Below, piece after piece: positions 21,197 to 29,940 of a stretch of 61,026 nt of DNA. Within the stretch, counting starts at the first letter, position 1. Every line of letters starts with the position of its first letter. The position numbers and the translations under genes were made by a program. Below the pieces are notes generated by a model, which had not been told where the DNA came from, searched no databases, and saw nothing but the letters and a program-made list of their open reading frames with translations. Origin of the DNA: Aliagarivorans taiwanensis DSM 22990 (lineage in GTDB: Bacteria > Pseudomonadota > Gammaproteobacteria > Enterobacterales > Celerinatantimonadaceae); the NCBI RefSeq assembly GCF_000429505.1, contig NZ_AUBZ01000029.1, forward strand, positions 1 through 61,026, given 5' to 3'.

Positions 21197-21952
21197 ATGA
21201 AAAAGTATTTCGCGTTTTCACTATTGGCCGCATCTATTGCACTGGCGGGTTGTCAGCAGCAAGCCCAAGAAGAAGTGAAGCCGGTAAGTTTGGATACGCC
21301 TGAGCAGCAACAAGCCTATGCTATTGGTGCTTCAGTTTCCCGTTACATCGGTCGCTCTCTGGAACAGCAACAAGAACTTGGCCTGGAGTTAGATAACGCG
21401 TTGGTACTACGCGGTATGCAAGATGGTTTGGATGGCGAAGTTGCAATGTCTGAACAAGAGATGCAAGAAGCGCTACAAGCTCTGGACGCAACCCTGGCAG
21501 GTTTGGCTCAAGAGAAAGCGGCTGAAGAAGCAGCTGCAATGCTTGCCGAGAACGAGAAGTTCCTTACTGAAAACGCCGAGCGTGAAGAAGTGAGCGTGAC
21601 CGAGTCTGGCCTGCAATACGAAGTACTGACCGCCGCCAAGGGCGATAAGCCAGCGGCAGAAGACATGGTGACCGTACACTACGTGGGCAGCCTGCTAGAT
21701 GGCACCGAATTTGATAGCTCAATCGCCCGTGGCGAACCTACCAGCTTCCCGCTGAACCGCGTAATCCCTGGTTGGACCGAAGGCGTACAGCTGATGTCTG
21801 TGGGCTCTAAGTACAAGTTCTACATCCCGTCTGAGCTGGGTTACGGTGAGATGGGTGCAGGTTCTATCCCACCAAACTCGGTATTGGTATTCGAAGTAGA
21901 ACTGCTTGAGTTCGAAAAAGCCGAAGCGGTTGCCGAAACTCAGCCTGAGTAA
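21197..21952 (+). CDS. fkpA: FKBP-type peptidyl-prolyl isomerase, lipoprotein (FkpA/Mip-like)
   Basis: 251 aa. A lipoprotein signal with lipobox ALAGC (Cys19) precedes an N-terminal helical dimerization domain (about 30-125) and a C-terminal FKBP domain (about 150-240: VTVHYVGSLLDGTEFDSS, then VIPGWTEGVQLM). It folds envelope proteins by prolyl cis-trans isomerisation. E. coli FkpA is soluble and periplasmic, whereas this one looks membrane-anchored, like Mip. GGAGAAATTGA precedes the ATG. GAACTC (21079) and TGACTA (21099), about 16 bp apart, loosely resemble a sigma-E promoter. Confidence 0.93.
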   Translation: MKKYFAFSLLAASIALAGCQQQAQEEVKPVSLDTPEQQQAYAIGASVSRYIGRSLEQQQELGLELDNALVLRGMQDGLDGEVAMSEQEMQEALQALDATLAGLAQEKAAEEAAAMLAENEKFLTENAEREEVSVTESGLQYEVLTAAKGDKPAAEDMVTVHYVGSLLDGTEFDSSIARGEPTSFPLNRVIPGWTEGVQLMSVGSKYKFYIPSELGYGEMGAGSIPPNSVLVFEVELLEFEKAEAVAETQPE

Positions 21953-21966
21953 GCGGATCTCGCAAC

Positions 21967-21997
21967 AAAAAAGCGATGCCTTGGCATCGCTTTTTTT
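21967..21997 (+). terminator. Intrinsic terminator after fkpA
   Basis: AGCGATGCC-TT-GGCATCGCT stem flanked by A-run and T-run (21967-21997), bidirectional in form; it can also serve rsd, which converges from the right. Confidence 0.92.
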
Positions 21998-22012
21998 ATG
22001 GGTGAAAACTGC

Positions 22013-22477
22013 TTATTCGCTAGTTTGTTGGGCCTGCTGGTAGAGGGCGTCGAGTAGCTTGTCTTCGATGGCGAAGCGCTCTTCCATGGTTTGTCCGAGC
22101 GCCGACAGGTCTCGGTCCAGGTTGGCTAGCTCTAGCTCTTGGTCATCCACCTCGGCATAGCGGTCATTGAAGGCTAGCGCAGTATCGGTGGTGGCAGTGA
22201 TTTTTGAGATTAAGGCTTCGCTACTACCCGCTTCGCAACGCTCGGCGATCTGGTCATAGACCTCAAAATGGCCGGTTGAGGCGTAATCAACCAGTTGCTC
22301 ACAAAAACTGACTATTTTGTCATTTTCTGGAAGGCCACGGTCCGCCGACTCATAAGGCGGTAATCCGGCAATCTCGCAGTAAGAGATAAGTAGTGTCTTG
22401 CGGGCTTCTAACCAGTTATCAATTGCTTGACTGGCCCCGCCCCATTTGGCTTTGGCTTGCTCTAATCGGGTTAACAT
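22013..22477 (-). CDS. rsd: Regulator of sigma D (Rsd)
   Basis: 154 aa from the ATG at 22477 (MLTRLEQAKAKWGGASQAID), matching the E. coli Rsd start. The ARKTLLISYCEIAGL and FCEQLVDYASTGHFEVYDQI blocks are characteristic. Rsd is a helical cytosolic protein that binds sigma-70 in stationary phase and frees core polymerase. Divergent from nudC, as in E. coli where rsd and nudC are adjacent. Confidence 0.93.
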   Translation of the reverse strand: MLTRLEQAKAKWGGASQAIDNWLEARKTLLISYCEIAGLPPYESADRGLPENDKIVSFCEQLVDYASTGHFEVYDQIAERCEAGSSEALISKITATTDTALAFNDRYAEVDDQELELANLDRDLSALGQTMEERFAIEDKLLDALYQQAQQTSE

Positions 22478-22696
22478 AAGCGGCATCCTCAACCGTCTTC
22501 TTTACCTCTAATAAGTAAATAAAAAGCGCACAGGGGTCAACTGCTATTTGGTCTAATTTCCCGATAACTTTGAGTTTAAGCGCTTTCTGCGGCGCTTTGA
22601 GGCTAACTCGATATGATGTCAATAGTTGCACTCTTGTTACCTATCACGCATCCTGTGTTGCAGGTGGCGACCCAGATTGTTAAGGGAGGTTCAGCT

Positions 22697-23467
22697 TTGG
22701 GATTCGGTTGGTGGTTTTTTACCTGTGGTGACAAGGTGTTAGTGATTCCACAAGGGCAAGGCCTGCCCTTTGGTGAGGTGCACGAGCTACCATTTCCAGC
22801 GTTGGATTTCGATACTGCAGAAGAGTTTGCCGAGTATCAAGGCGAGCCCTGCCGGCGGATGGAACTGGCTGAGCCCATCGATATGGGGATCGGCGAGTGG
22901 CTAACACTGCGTGAGTCGATGTTCCGTTTGGAACCGGGTCTGTTTGACTTGGTTGGACGGGCCCAGCAGATTGAGCTGTTTCTGAATACTCACCGCTTTT
23001 GCGGGCGTTGCGCCGAGCCCATGCAGCGGGTCGATTGGGAGCTGGCGGTGGCCTGCCCAGAGTGTGGTTTTCGTGCCTACCCGCGGATCTCCCCCAGCAT
23101 CATCGTGCTGGTCACCAAAGGTGATGAGGTACTGCTAGCCAGCCATCGTCGCCATAAACACGGCTTCTATACCGCGGTGGCAGGCTTTGTCGAAGCCGGT
23201 GAGACCTTAGAAAATGCAGTGGTGCGTGAGGTGGGAGAAGAGACCGGGATCCGCTGCCACAAGCTGCGGTATTGGAAGAGCCAGCCTTGGGCCTTTCCCC
23301 ATTCGTTGATGGCGGCGTATTTTGCTGAGTATCAGGACGGGGATATTCAGGCCGACCGTCGCGAGCTATTAGATGCGCGTTGGTTTAAGCGCGATAAGCT
23401 GCCGGACTTGCCACCCCATGGCACCATTGCCCGGGCCATGATTGAGCGCTGGCGAGAGGGCAAATAA
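22697..23467 (+). CDS. nudC: NAD-capped RNA decapping / NADH diphosphatase NudC
   Basis: 256 aa if translation starts at the TTG at 22697, which has GGGAGG seven bases upstream and gives MGFGWWFF, close to the E. coli N-terminus and length. An ATG at 22613 would add 28 residues without a good ribosome site. Zinc ligands are CGRC and CPEC (residues about 100-120), and the Nudix box is GFVEAGETLENAVVREVGEE. It hydrolyses NADH and removes NAD caps from RNA. hemE follows after 224 bp, as in E. coli. Confidence 0.93.
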   Translation: MGFGWWFFTCGDKVLVIPQGQGLPFGEVHELPFPALDFDTAEEFAEYQGEPCRRMELAEPIDMGIGEWLTLRESMFRLEPGLFDLVGRAQQIELFLNTHRFCGRCAEPMQRVDWELAVACPECGFRAYPRISPSIIVLVTKGDEVLLASHRRHKHGFYTAVAGFVEAGETLENAVVREVGEETGIRCHKLRYWKSQPWAFPHSLMAAYFAEYQDGDIQADRRELLDARWFKRDKLPDLPPHGTIARAMIERWREGK

Positions 23468-23691
23468 AAAGGCCCGTCGGTAAACCGGCGGGCCAGAAAC
23501 AGATTGGGCTCTTATTACTGCCTTCTTGTAAAGCGGGCGGAGAGCGCTGGAATTTGTATCAAATGCGCCAAGGGGCAGCAAACACTTGCTTTCTCTGGGG
23601 GCAAAATTTGTGACTGGCTTCTAAGTTAGTCGTAACGATAGACGATTTACTGCTCAAAAGGGCGGTAAGAGGAATAGGAATCAAGGAATTC

Positions 23692-24756
23692 ATGACTGAG
23701 CTGAAAAACGACAGCTATCTTCGCGCGCTACTTAAGCAGCCCGTTGACTACACCCCAGTGTGGATGATGCGTCAAGCCGGGCGCTACCTTCCGGAGTACC
23801 GTGAGGTGCGCTCTCAAGCGGGCGACTTTATGAGTCTTTGCCGCAATCCCGAGCTGGCTTGTGAGGTGACGCTACAGCCACTGCGCCGTTTTCCGCTAGA
23901 TGCTGCAATCCTGTTCTCCGATATTCTGACCATTCCTGATGCAATGGGCTTGGGTCTGTACTTTTCTGCTGGCGAAGGGCCACGTTTTGAGCGCCCCATC
24001 GAGAGTGCCAAGCAGGTTGAGCAGCTGCCGATCCCCGATCCCGAAGGCGAGCTGGGCTATGTGATGGACGCGGTGCGCACCATTCGCCGCGAGTTAAAAG
24101 GCGAGGTGCCGCTGATTGGCTTTTCTGGTAGCCCGTGGACACTGGCTACCTATATGGTCGAGGGCGGAACGACCAAGTCATTTTCCAAGATCAAGGCGAT
24201 GGCCTTTTCCCAGCCACAGGTGATGCATCAGCTGCTGGATAAACTGGCCGACTCGGTCACCAGTTACCTGAATGCCCAGGTTGCCGCTGGGGCGCAATCG
24301 TTGATGATCTTCGATACCTGGGGCGGAGTGCTAAGCGAGCGCGACTATCTCGAGTTCTCGCTGCGCTATATGCAGAAAATCGTATCGGGCCTGACCCGCG
24401 AAGCCGATGGCCGGCGGGTACCAGTGACGCTGTTTACCAAGAACGGCGGCCAGTGGTTGGAGCATATCGCGGCGACCGGCTGTGATGCGCTGGGACTGGA
24501 TTGGACCACTAACCTTGATGATGCCCGTCGTCGGGTCGGCGATAAGGTGGCGCTGCAGGGCAATATGGACCCGAGCATGCTGTATGCACCGATCCCACGG
24601 ATCGAGCAGGAAGTGGACGCCCTGCTGGCGAAATATGGCGAAGGCAGCGGCCATGTGTTTAATCTGGGTCACGGTATCCACCCGGATGTGAACCCAGAGC
24701 ACGCCGGAGCTTTTATTGAGTCAGTGCACATTTTGAGCAAAAAATATCACAAATAG
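23692..24756 (+). CDS. hemE: Uroporphyrinogen decarboxylase
   Basis: 354 aa, the same length as E. coli HemE, beginning [20 protein letters not shown] and with the signature [17 protein letters not shown] and catalytic Asp in [14 protein letters not shown]. It decarboxylates uroporphyrinogen III to coproporphyrinogen III in heme synthesis. AAGGAATTC before the ATG. A heme supply gene fits a genome with many cytochromes, but this locus is ordinary. Confidence 0.97.
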   Translation: MTELKNDSYLRALLKQPVDYTPVWMMRQAGRYLPEYREVRSQAGDFMSLCRNPELACEVTLQPLRRFPLDAAILFSDILTIPDAMGLGLYFSAGEGPRFERPIESAKQVEQLPIPDPEGELGYVMDAVRTIRRELKGEVPLIGFSGSPWTLATYMVEGGTTKSFSKIKAMAFSQPQVMHQLLDKLADSVTSYLNAQVAAGAQSLMIFDTWGGVLSERDYLEFSLRYMQKIVSGLTREADGRRVPVTLFTKNGGQWLEHIAATGCDALGLDWTTNLDDARRRVGDKVALQGNMDPSMLYAPIPRIEQEVDALLAKYGEGSGHVFNLGHGIHPDVNPEHAGAFIESVHILSKKYHK

Positions 24757-24789
24757 TTGTTGATCTGGTTTAAGGTATGGCATAAAACT

Positions 24790-24830
24790 AGGAAGCCGGA
24801 ATTATATCTGGCTTCCTATCGGTATTTCTC
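24790..24830 (+). terminator. Probable terminator after hemE
   Basis: AGGAAGCCGGA pairs with TCTGGCTTCCT (24790-24817, one G-T pair) and is followed by a loose T-rich tract. Weaker than a textbook terminator. Confidence 0.45.
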
Positions 24831-24879
24831 TTTACGGATGAAGTGTTAGGCAGTAGCCGTAACAGAGGAGACTTAAACC

Positions 24880-25020
24880 ATGTTCAGCCACCTTCAATGG
24901 GGCGTAATCGCAGTGCTGTTAGTCTTAGCCATTGCAACCAGTAAGATCCGCGAATTCGGCGAGGCCGATGACCGTGGCTTCCTTCGTCAGTCCATTAGTA
25001 CCTATCAGTCGAGCTCCTAG
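24880..25020 (+). CDS. 46-aa single-span membrane microprotein
   Basis: Starts MFSHLQWGVIAVLLVLAIAT, one hydrophobic helix, then a short charged tail (SKIREFGEADDRGFLRQS). GAGGAG sits 9 bases before the ATG. It ends 5 bp before the TauE/SafE-type transporter start, so the two are probably one transcript and translationally linked. I do not recognise the family; it could be an accessory subunit of the transporter. Confidence 0.65.
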   Translation: MFSHLQWGVIAVLLVLAIATSKIREFGEADDRGFLRQSISTYQSSS

Positions 25021-25025
25021 TTCTG

Positions 25026-25814
25026 ATGCTAGTCATTGCTATCTACTTGTTGGCCGGTGCCATATCCGGGTTTCTCTCTGGCCTATTTGGCGTGGGCGGC
25101 GGCTTGGTGCTGATCCCAGTGTTCCTGGCCAGTTTTGAGGTACTCGGCGTTGCGCCGAGCGTGCATATGCACCTGGCCTTAGGCACCTCCTTATCGGCGA
25201 TCGTGTTTAACTCCGCCAGCGCCAGTTGGCGCCATTGGCAGCTTGGTAATCTGGATATCGGCACAGTACTGCGGCTATTAGTGGGTATCCTGCTCGGTAC
25301 CATACTGGGTGGCTCGGTGGCTGCAGCGATGGACAGTGAGCTACTACGACGCGTCTTCAGTGGCTTTATTTTGGTGATTGCCGTGTATATGGCCAGTGGC
25401 TGGAAGCCCGGAAGTGGCAACTGGCAACCGGGCAAGCTTGCTCTGACTTCGGCTGGCTGCGGTATTGGCTTTATGTCGGCGCTGTTCGGGGTCGGTGGTG
25501 GCACCCTTACCGTACCGCTGATGACCATTATGGGGCGCACCCCACAACGGGCGGTGGCTATCTCATCGGGCTGTGGCGTGCCGATTGGACTGATTGGCGC
25601 GCTCACCTATGTGGCGCATGGCTGGGATAACCCGCAACTCCCCGCTGGCAGCCTGGGTTATGTTTATCTACCGGCACTCGCTGGCATCGTGTTGGCGAGC
25701 TGGTGGTTTACCGGGTTTGGGGCGAATTTGGCGAATCGTATCCCGCCACGTCGCCTTCGCATCGGCTTTTCGATATTCTTGCTGGTAATGTTTTTGAACA
25801 TGCTGCGAGGATAG
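25026..25814 (+). CDS. TSUP (TauE/SafE) family membrane transporter
   Basis: 262 aa, about eight hydrophobic segments, with the two TSUP repeats visible as GLFGVGGGLVLIPVFL (about 18-33) and ALFGVGGGTLTVPLMTIMG (about 155-173). The family exports or imports sulfite, organosulfonates or other small anions; the substrate here is unknown. It has little ribosome site of its own and follows the microprotein gene closely. A lipoprotein gene starts 2 bp after its stop. Confidence 0.9.
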   Translation: MLVIAIYLLAGAISGFLSGLFGVGGGLVLIPVFLASFEVLGVAPSVHMHLALGTSLSAIVFNSASASWRHWQLGNLDIGTVLRLLVGILLGTILGGSVAAAMDSELLRRVFSGFILVIAVYMASGWKPGSGNWQPGKLALTSAGCGIGFMSALFGVGGGTLTVPLMTIMGRTPQRAVAISSGCGVPIGLIGALTYVAHGWDNPQLPAGSLGYVYLPALAGIVLASWWFTGFGANLANRIPPRRLRIGFSIFLLVMFLNMLRG

Positions 25815-25816
25815 CA

Positions 25817-26167
25817 ATGCGATTAATACGACAGCGAGCGTTAGTCTGTAGCTTATTGACCTTCACCTTGCTGGCTTGCCAAAATACCCAGCCGGATGCC
25901 GAGGTGCGCAACGGCTACCCTGAAGTGGCAGGCTTGGGCGAGTCGCTGGTGGCCGCTAAGCTGGCCTTGTACAGTGAGCAGCCTGACTACGATTACAGCG
26001 AGTTGATTGAGTATGGCCTGGACACTCGCTATGGGGTGTTTGTCAGGGCCTGGCTGGATCACGAGTTACTGATGATTGCCCAATACCAGCAACTGCGGGA
26101 TGCGCCTGAGCTGGAGGCTAGAGAGCGCCAGCTACGCACACTCAAACGCGCCATCGATCTGGAATAA
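25817..26167 (+). CDS. Small lipoprotein of unknown function
   Basis: 116 aa from the ATG at 25817, with GAGGA upstream inside the end of the transporter gene. Signal peptide MRLIRQRALVCSLLTFTLLAC has a TLLAC lipobox. The mature protein is acidic and helical, e.g. ELEARERQLRTLKRAIDLE at its end. No recognised domain. The 2-bp gap to the transporter indicates an operon. Confidence 0.75.
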   Translation: MRLIRQRALVCSLLTFTLLACQNTQPDAEVRNGYPEVAGLGESLVAAKLALYSEQPDYDYSELIEYGLDTRYGVFVRAWLDHELLMIAQYQQLRDAPELEARERQLRTLKRAIDLE

Positions 26168-26195
26168 CACTACAAGAAATTATTAAGGAAGTTGC

Positions 26196-26363
26196 ATGTC
26201 TCTTTGGTTAGGAATGCTGATTCTTACCGTGAACTTTATCGCGATCTACAAAACCCTGCGCAGCAGCGCCGAGATTGGCCGTAAGTACCTGTGGGTGTTT
26301 TTGATCTGCTTATTGCCGCTGCTAGGCGCGCTGCTGTGGCTGTTTAAAGGGCCGAAAGTTTAA
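26196..26363 (+). CDS. 55-aa two-span membrane protein, PLDc_N-like
   Basis: MSLWLGMLILTVNFIAIYKT opens it, and a second helix runs through WVFLICLLPLLGALLWLFKG. The Trp-Xaa-Phe ... Pro-Xaa-Xaa-Gly-Ala-Xaa-Xaa-Trp pattern is that of the PLDc_N domain, a small membrane domain found alone or in front of phospholipase D-like proteins. AAGGAAG lies before the ATG. Function unknown. Confidence 0.7.
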   Translation: MSLWLGMLILTVNFIAIYKTLRSSAEIGRKYLWVFLICLLPLLGALLWLFKGPKV

Positions 26364-26541
26364 TCGTTAATAACTCAATAGACGGGTTTCAGGAGCAAGC
26401 TCTGAAACTCAGTGAAATTAGCTGGTATCAACCAAACATTATGCTAAGTTTACTGGAAGGCTGAACTGAGCCGGGCCGATAGGCGGCCCTGTTGGCAGTC
26501 CACTGTGGCTGAGTTAGGCCGACCGAACACAAGGATGTGAA

Positions 26542-26778
26542 ATGAAAGTAACCATGCTGTATTACGATGAGCAAAACCCATTACTGCTGCAACAGCAGGT
26601 ACTGTCGGGCTTGAAGATGAGCGAACAGGGACGGGTTATCATTCCGGTTGGTGAAAAGCTCGGCAAAATCATCATCGCCATATTGGAAGGCGAAGTGCGG
26701 GTGCTCAACTCGCTAGGCGATCGGGCGTTCAATGCCTTCGACTTAGATGACCAAGTTTCTTACCAAGACCCCACCTGA
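26542..26778 (+). CDS. Conserved hypothetical protein, possible TIGR02922 family
   Basis: 78 aa, starting MKVTMLYYDEQNPLLLQQQV with a central block GRVIIPVGEKLGKIIIAILE and VRVLNSLGDRAF. It resembles from memory a small family limited to Shewanella-like bacteria (TIGR02922); a profile search would settle this. No signal or membrane segment. AAGGATGTGA precedes the ATG. Its stop abuts the stop of the convergent dehydrogenase gene. Confidence 0.7.
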   Translation: MKVTMLYYDEQNPLLLQQQVLSGLKMSEQGRVIIPVGEKLGKIIIAILEGEVRVLNSLGDRAFNAFDLDDQVSYQDPT

Positions 26779-27714
26779 TCAATACCCCCGGTCAAACTCC
26801 ACCACATGCTCCAATGCTTCATTTGTTAAGTAACGCTGAAGGTTGCGCTGAAATAGCCCTGCGATATCGGCTACCCGGCTAGGGGCGGCAATATGCGGGG
26901 TAATGGTGATGTTTTCCTGCGTCCACAGCGGGGAGTCTTCCGCTAACGGTTCATGTTCAAACACATCCAAGGTTAGCCGCGCTTGCGGGTTGGCTTTTGC
27001 AAAGTTGAGCATGGCTTGCTGCTCAACCGTTGCGCCGCGCCCGACGTTAAAAAACCAAGCATGCTTGGGTAGCGCATCAAACACGCGCTGGTCGATCAAC
27101 TTGTCAGTGTGTTGGGTGTGAGGCAGCACCGCGACTACGATGTCGGCCTTAGCCAGCTGTTCGAGCTGGTCTTCAAAACGAAATACCTGTTCAAAGTGAG
27201 GGCGCGCGCTGCCACTGGCACTAAGCGCAAAGCTGCGCATACCAAAATGCCGCGCAGTGCCCGCCAGATGCTGAGCGATACTACCGCTGCCGAGGGTAAA
27301 CAGCGTCAGTCCTTGCAGGCTGCGCCCGCCTAGTGGTTGCCACTTCGCTTGCCGCTGGGCCGCTGCGTAGTGATGATGCTGCTGAAAATGGGCGAGTAGG
27401 TGGGAGAACACATACTCGCTCATCAGTGGGCCAAAACTGCCACGGCTGTTGGTCAGCTGGTAGTGGCGGGGGAGCGAAGGGGCCAATAGCGCATCGACGC
27501 CGGCGAAGGTGGAGTGGCACCACCGCAGCTTGGGCATCTTGGCGACCAGTTGAGCAGCATCTTGCGGAGCGGCCAGTAAAACCTCGGCGTTCACCCCCTC
27601 CAATGAGAGTTGCTCGGGCGACAGAGCAAGCTGCCACTGTAGTGTGGGGAAATGCGGCGCCAGATGCTGGTGATAATCTGCGGCAAACTCGCTTACAATA
27701 GCCACCTTGCACAT
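26779..27714 (-). CDS. D-2-hydroxyacid dehydrogenase family protein (GhrA-like)
   Basis: 311 aa. The NAD(P)-binding domain has GSGSIAQHLAGTARHFGMR (GXGXXA type) and the catalytic Arg/Glu/His set is visible as VGRGATVE, DVFEHEPL and ITPHIAAP (His about 275). The family reduces glyoxylate, hydroxypyruvate or other 2-keto acids, and the substrate cannot be read from the sequence. Divergent from yjaG. Confidence 0.88.
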   Translation of the reverse strand: MCKVAIVSEFAADYHQHLAPHFPTLQWQLALSPEQLSLEGVNAEVLLAAPQDAAQLVAKMPKLRWCHSTFAGVDALLAPSLPRHYQLTNSRGSFGPLMSEYVFSHLLAHFQQHHHYAAAQRQAKWQPLGGRSLQGLTLFTLGSGSIAQHLAGTARHFGMRSFALSASGSARPHFEQVFRFEDQLEQLAKADIVVAVLPHTQHTDKLIDQRVFDALPKHAWFFNVGRGATVEQQAMLNFAKANPQARLTLDVFEHEPLAEDSPLWTQENITITPHIAAPSRVADIAGLFQRNLQRYLTNEALEHVVEFDRGY

Positions 27715-27815
27715 ATTTGGTTCTCCCTCTTCTCCCTGTCCGCTGGTTGAACAGGATATTACGGTCTAGTCTTGATGCTGTCGAGAGCCCCCCACGATAC
27801 ACCCTTGGAGTTACT

Positions 27816-28394
27816 ATGCTTGACGACACGTTCCTTGAACGCCTCTCTCAACTCAGCAAACGGCAGCAGAGTTTGTTTTGTGTTGCTATCTTGCAGCGGA
27901 TGAGTCCGAACTACCTATTGTTCTGCGAATCTACCGAGTTTGCTGGCGCTGAAGGCTTTGATAAGTACCTGCGTCTGTTTTGGGAAGCCTTGCTCTACCC
28001 GAAAACCAAGTTCAATGCGCCGGTTCACCAAGAGCGTTTTCAGGAGCTGATCCCCGATCCTGAGCAGTTCGACAGCTATGGTGTTTACCCTGCGTTGGAT
28101 TGCTGTGTGGTGGCCGAGTGTCTGTTTGCCAGCTTATCGGAAGCCACCGGTGAGGAAGCGGAGCAGGCAAGCCAAACCTCGATGGGGGCAGTATTGGGCT
28201 TTCTGTCGCTGCTGCGCGAGGAACAGGATGAGAGCAAATTACTCGACGAAGAACTGGTGCTGGAAGAGCAGGCTTTTCAGCGTCAATTACTGGATGATCT
28301 AGAGCTCCTAGTTGATAATTTGGATAACTTAAAGGAATTGCGGAATTTTGCTCTCAATCAAGGCGTTAGCAACCTTGGTATCAGCCTTGATTAG
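27816..28394 (+). CDS. yjaG: DUF416 protein YjaG
   Basis: 192 aa from the ATG at 27816 (MLDDTFLERLSQLSKRQQSL), preceded by TTGGAGTT. Matches the length and location of E. coli YjaG, directly upstream of hupA. Helical cytosolic protein of unknown function; the C-terminus is acidic and Leu-rich. Confidence 0.88.
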   Translation: MLDDTFLERLSQLSKRQQSLFCVAILQRMSPNYLLFCESTEFAGAEGFDKYLRLFWEALLYPKTKFNAPVHQERFQELIPDPEQFDSYGVYPALDCCVVAECLFASLSEATGEEAEQASQTSMGAVLGFLSLLREEQDESKLLDEELVLEEQAFQRQLLDDLELLVDNLDNLKELRNFALNQGVSNLGISLD

Positions 28395-28556
28395 TCGGGC
28401 TTAACGATATGCGGCCAATTTGTGACTTTTCGCCCATAAATTGGTTAAAGCCGCGCCAAATAAGGGCTCAAGGCCAAAAAATACTTTGCGCCGCTATTTT
28501 TTTTCTCTTAAAGTGGATGCGGCTAATTTAATACTGACATAAAGGATTTATTACTT

Positions 28557-28829
28557 ATGAACAAAACTGAGCTGATTGACGCTATTGCTGAGAAGGCTGA
28601 CCTTTCTAAAGCACAAGCTAAAGCCGCCCTTGAAACGACTCTGACTGCTATCAGTGATGCACTTAAAGAAGGCGATCAAGTTCAGCTAATTGGTTTCGGT
28701 ACTTTTAAAGTTAACCACCGTGCAGCTCGCACTGGCCGTAACCCACAAACTGGCGCAGAAATTCAAATCGCTGCTGCCAACGTACCAGCTTTCGTAGCCG
28801 GTAAAGCGCTTAAAGACGCTGTAAAATAA
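28557..28829 (+). CDS. hupA: Nucleoid protein HU, alpha-type subunit
   Basis: 90 aa, [20 protein letters not shown], with the DNA-bending arm [14 protein letters not shown] (Pro63 at its tip). HU is a dimer that bends DNA and compacts the nucleoid. Located after yjaG as in E. coli. An AT-rich 160-bp region upstream holds its promoter, which I could not place with certainty. Confidence 0.96.
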   Translation: MNKTELIDAIAEKADLSKAQAKAALETTLTAISDALKEGDQVQLIGFGTFKVNHRAARTGRNPQTGAEIQIAAANVPAFVAGKALKDAVK

Positions 28830-28836
28830 TCTCGCC

Positions 28837-28861
28837 AGGCCCTCGTAATGAGGGCCTTTCA
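28837..28861 (+). terminator. Terminator after hupA
   Basis: AGGCCCTC-GTAAT-GAGGGCCT followed by TTC. The stem is strong but the T-run is short. Confidence 0.7.
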
Positions 28862-28890
28862 ATACCCTCTCCCTAAAAACAAGGATTCCC

Positions 28891-29556
28891 GTGCGCCGGG
28901 TTGTTGTTAGTTGGTCGTCTGGAAAAGACGCCACCCTTACCTTATTGCGCCTATTAGAGCGCGACGATATTCACGTTGTTGGCCTATTCACTACCCATGT
29001 TGATCGTTATGTGCCGTTTCAGGGTACTCCGATTGAAGTGGCTGAGTTACAGGCGAAACGCTGTGGTTTGCCACTGATTACGATCGCCCTTCCCGAGGTG
29101 TTTCCTGCCAATGAGGTCTACCAACGCTTGGTGGTGGAAGGTCTGGCAAATAGCGGCATCGAGTTCGATAGCCTCGCCTTTGGCGATATCTACTGTAACG
29201 GCATCGCCGAGTACCGCCAAGCCTATGTAGAGGCAGCCGGATGGCAGTGTTTGTTTCCCTTGTTAGCGGAGTCCAGTGAGTCGCTGGCCAATGATTTGCT
29301 AGCGCGTGGCGTCGATACCGTGCTGATGTGCGTCGACAGTGAGCGCTTAGGGGATGAGTTCCTCGGCCGCTACTACAGCAAGGCCTTGCTCGAGGCGCTG
29401 CCTAAAGGCGTGGACTTGTGCGGTGAGGAAGGTGAGTTTCACTCTCTGGTGCTGAATGCGCCTTGCTTTGACCGGGCGATTGCGATCGAATTAGCCGATA
29501 TTGATACACAAGGACGATTTCATATGCAGCGTTACCGGGTGGTGGAGAATGACTAA
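28891..29556 (+). CDS. DUF71/COG2102 family ATP pyrophosphatase (diphthine-ammonia ligase-like)
   Basis: 221 aa with a GTG start (AAGGA six bases upstream). The N-terminal PP-loop is VVSWSSGKDATLTLLRLL, and the second family motif is CGEEGEFHSLVLNAP (about 191-205). In eukaryotes and archaea this family amidates diphthine; bacteria lack diphthamide, so the role differs. Published comparative genomics proposed a B12-salvage subgroup. The next gene, overlapping by 8 bp, is a CbiX-type chelatase, which would suit that idea. Confidence 0.82.
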   Translation: MRRVVVSWSSGKDATLTLLRLLERDDIHVVGLFTTHVDRYVPFQGTPIEVAELQAKRCGLPLITIALPEVFPANEVYQRLVVEGLANSGIEFDSLAFGDIYCNGIAEYRQAYVEAAGWQCLFPLLAESSESLANDLLARGVDTVLMCVDSERLGDEFLGRYYSKALLEALPKGVDLCGEEGEFHSLVLNAPCFDRAIAIELADIDTQGRFHMQRYRVVEND

Positions 29557-29917
29557 GGCTTTACTGGTGGTGGCTCATGGCAGCCGCAGAGCGCAGTCAA
29601 ATCAAGAGGTGCTGGGGCTGGCAGAGTCTCTGGCGCAGCAGCTAAAACAGCAGAGCAGTGATGTGGCTCTCGTTGAAGCCGCGTTTCTGGAGCTGGCGGA
29701 GCCGCTGGTACCCAGCGCAATAGAGAAGCTGTATGCCCAAGGCTGTCGCGAGTTGGTGTTCTATCCACATTTCCTTGCGGCCGGTACCCACGTGGTCAAC
29801 GATCTGCCGTGCTTAACCGAGCAGGCTAAGCTGCGTTTTCCAGACCTTGAGGTTCACAGCGTTAGCCACTTGGGTGGCATGCCGGGTTTGGCGGGGTTTA
29901 TTGCGGGTCAGCTATAG
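29549..29917 (+). CDS. CbiX/SirB family chelatase
   Basis: 122 aa from the ATG at 29549, overlapping the preceding gene by 8 bp. The single-domain form has the two metal-site histidines in VVAHGSRR (about residue 9) and FYPHFLAAGTHVVNDLP (about 74-90). Short CbiX proteins insert Co2+ or Fe2+ into sirohydrochlorin or related tetrapyrroles, usually as dimers. Which metal is unknown. Confidence 0.83.
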   Translation: MTKALLVVAHGSRRAQSNQEVLGLAESLAQQLKQQSSDVALVEAAFLELAEPLVPSAIEKLYAQGCRELVFYPHFLAAGTHVVNDLPCLTEQAKLRFPDLEVHSVSHLGGMPGLAGFIAGQL

Positions 29918-29940
29918 CCAACCCGCTCGCAAATAATTGG

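Noticed and set aside
23470-23495. Terminator after nudC on the + strand
   Set aside because: The GC-rich hairpin has a T-run only on the minus strand side, so it is not a normal + strand intrinsic terminator.
27281-27829. 182-aa minus-strand ORF and the + strand 27333-27701 ORF
   Set aside because: Both overlap the dehydrogenase gene in other frames; the dehydrogenase has clear conserved motifs, so these are shadows.
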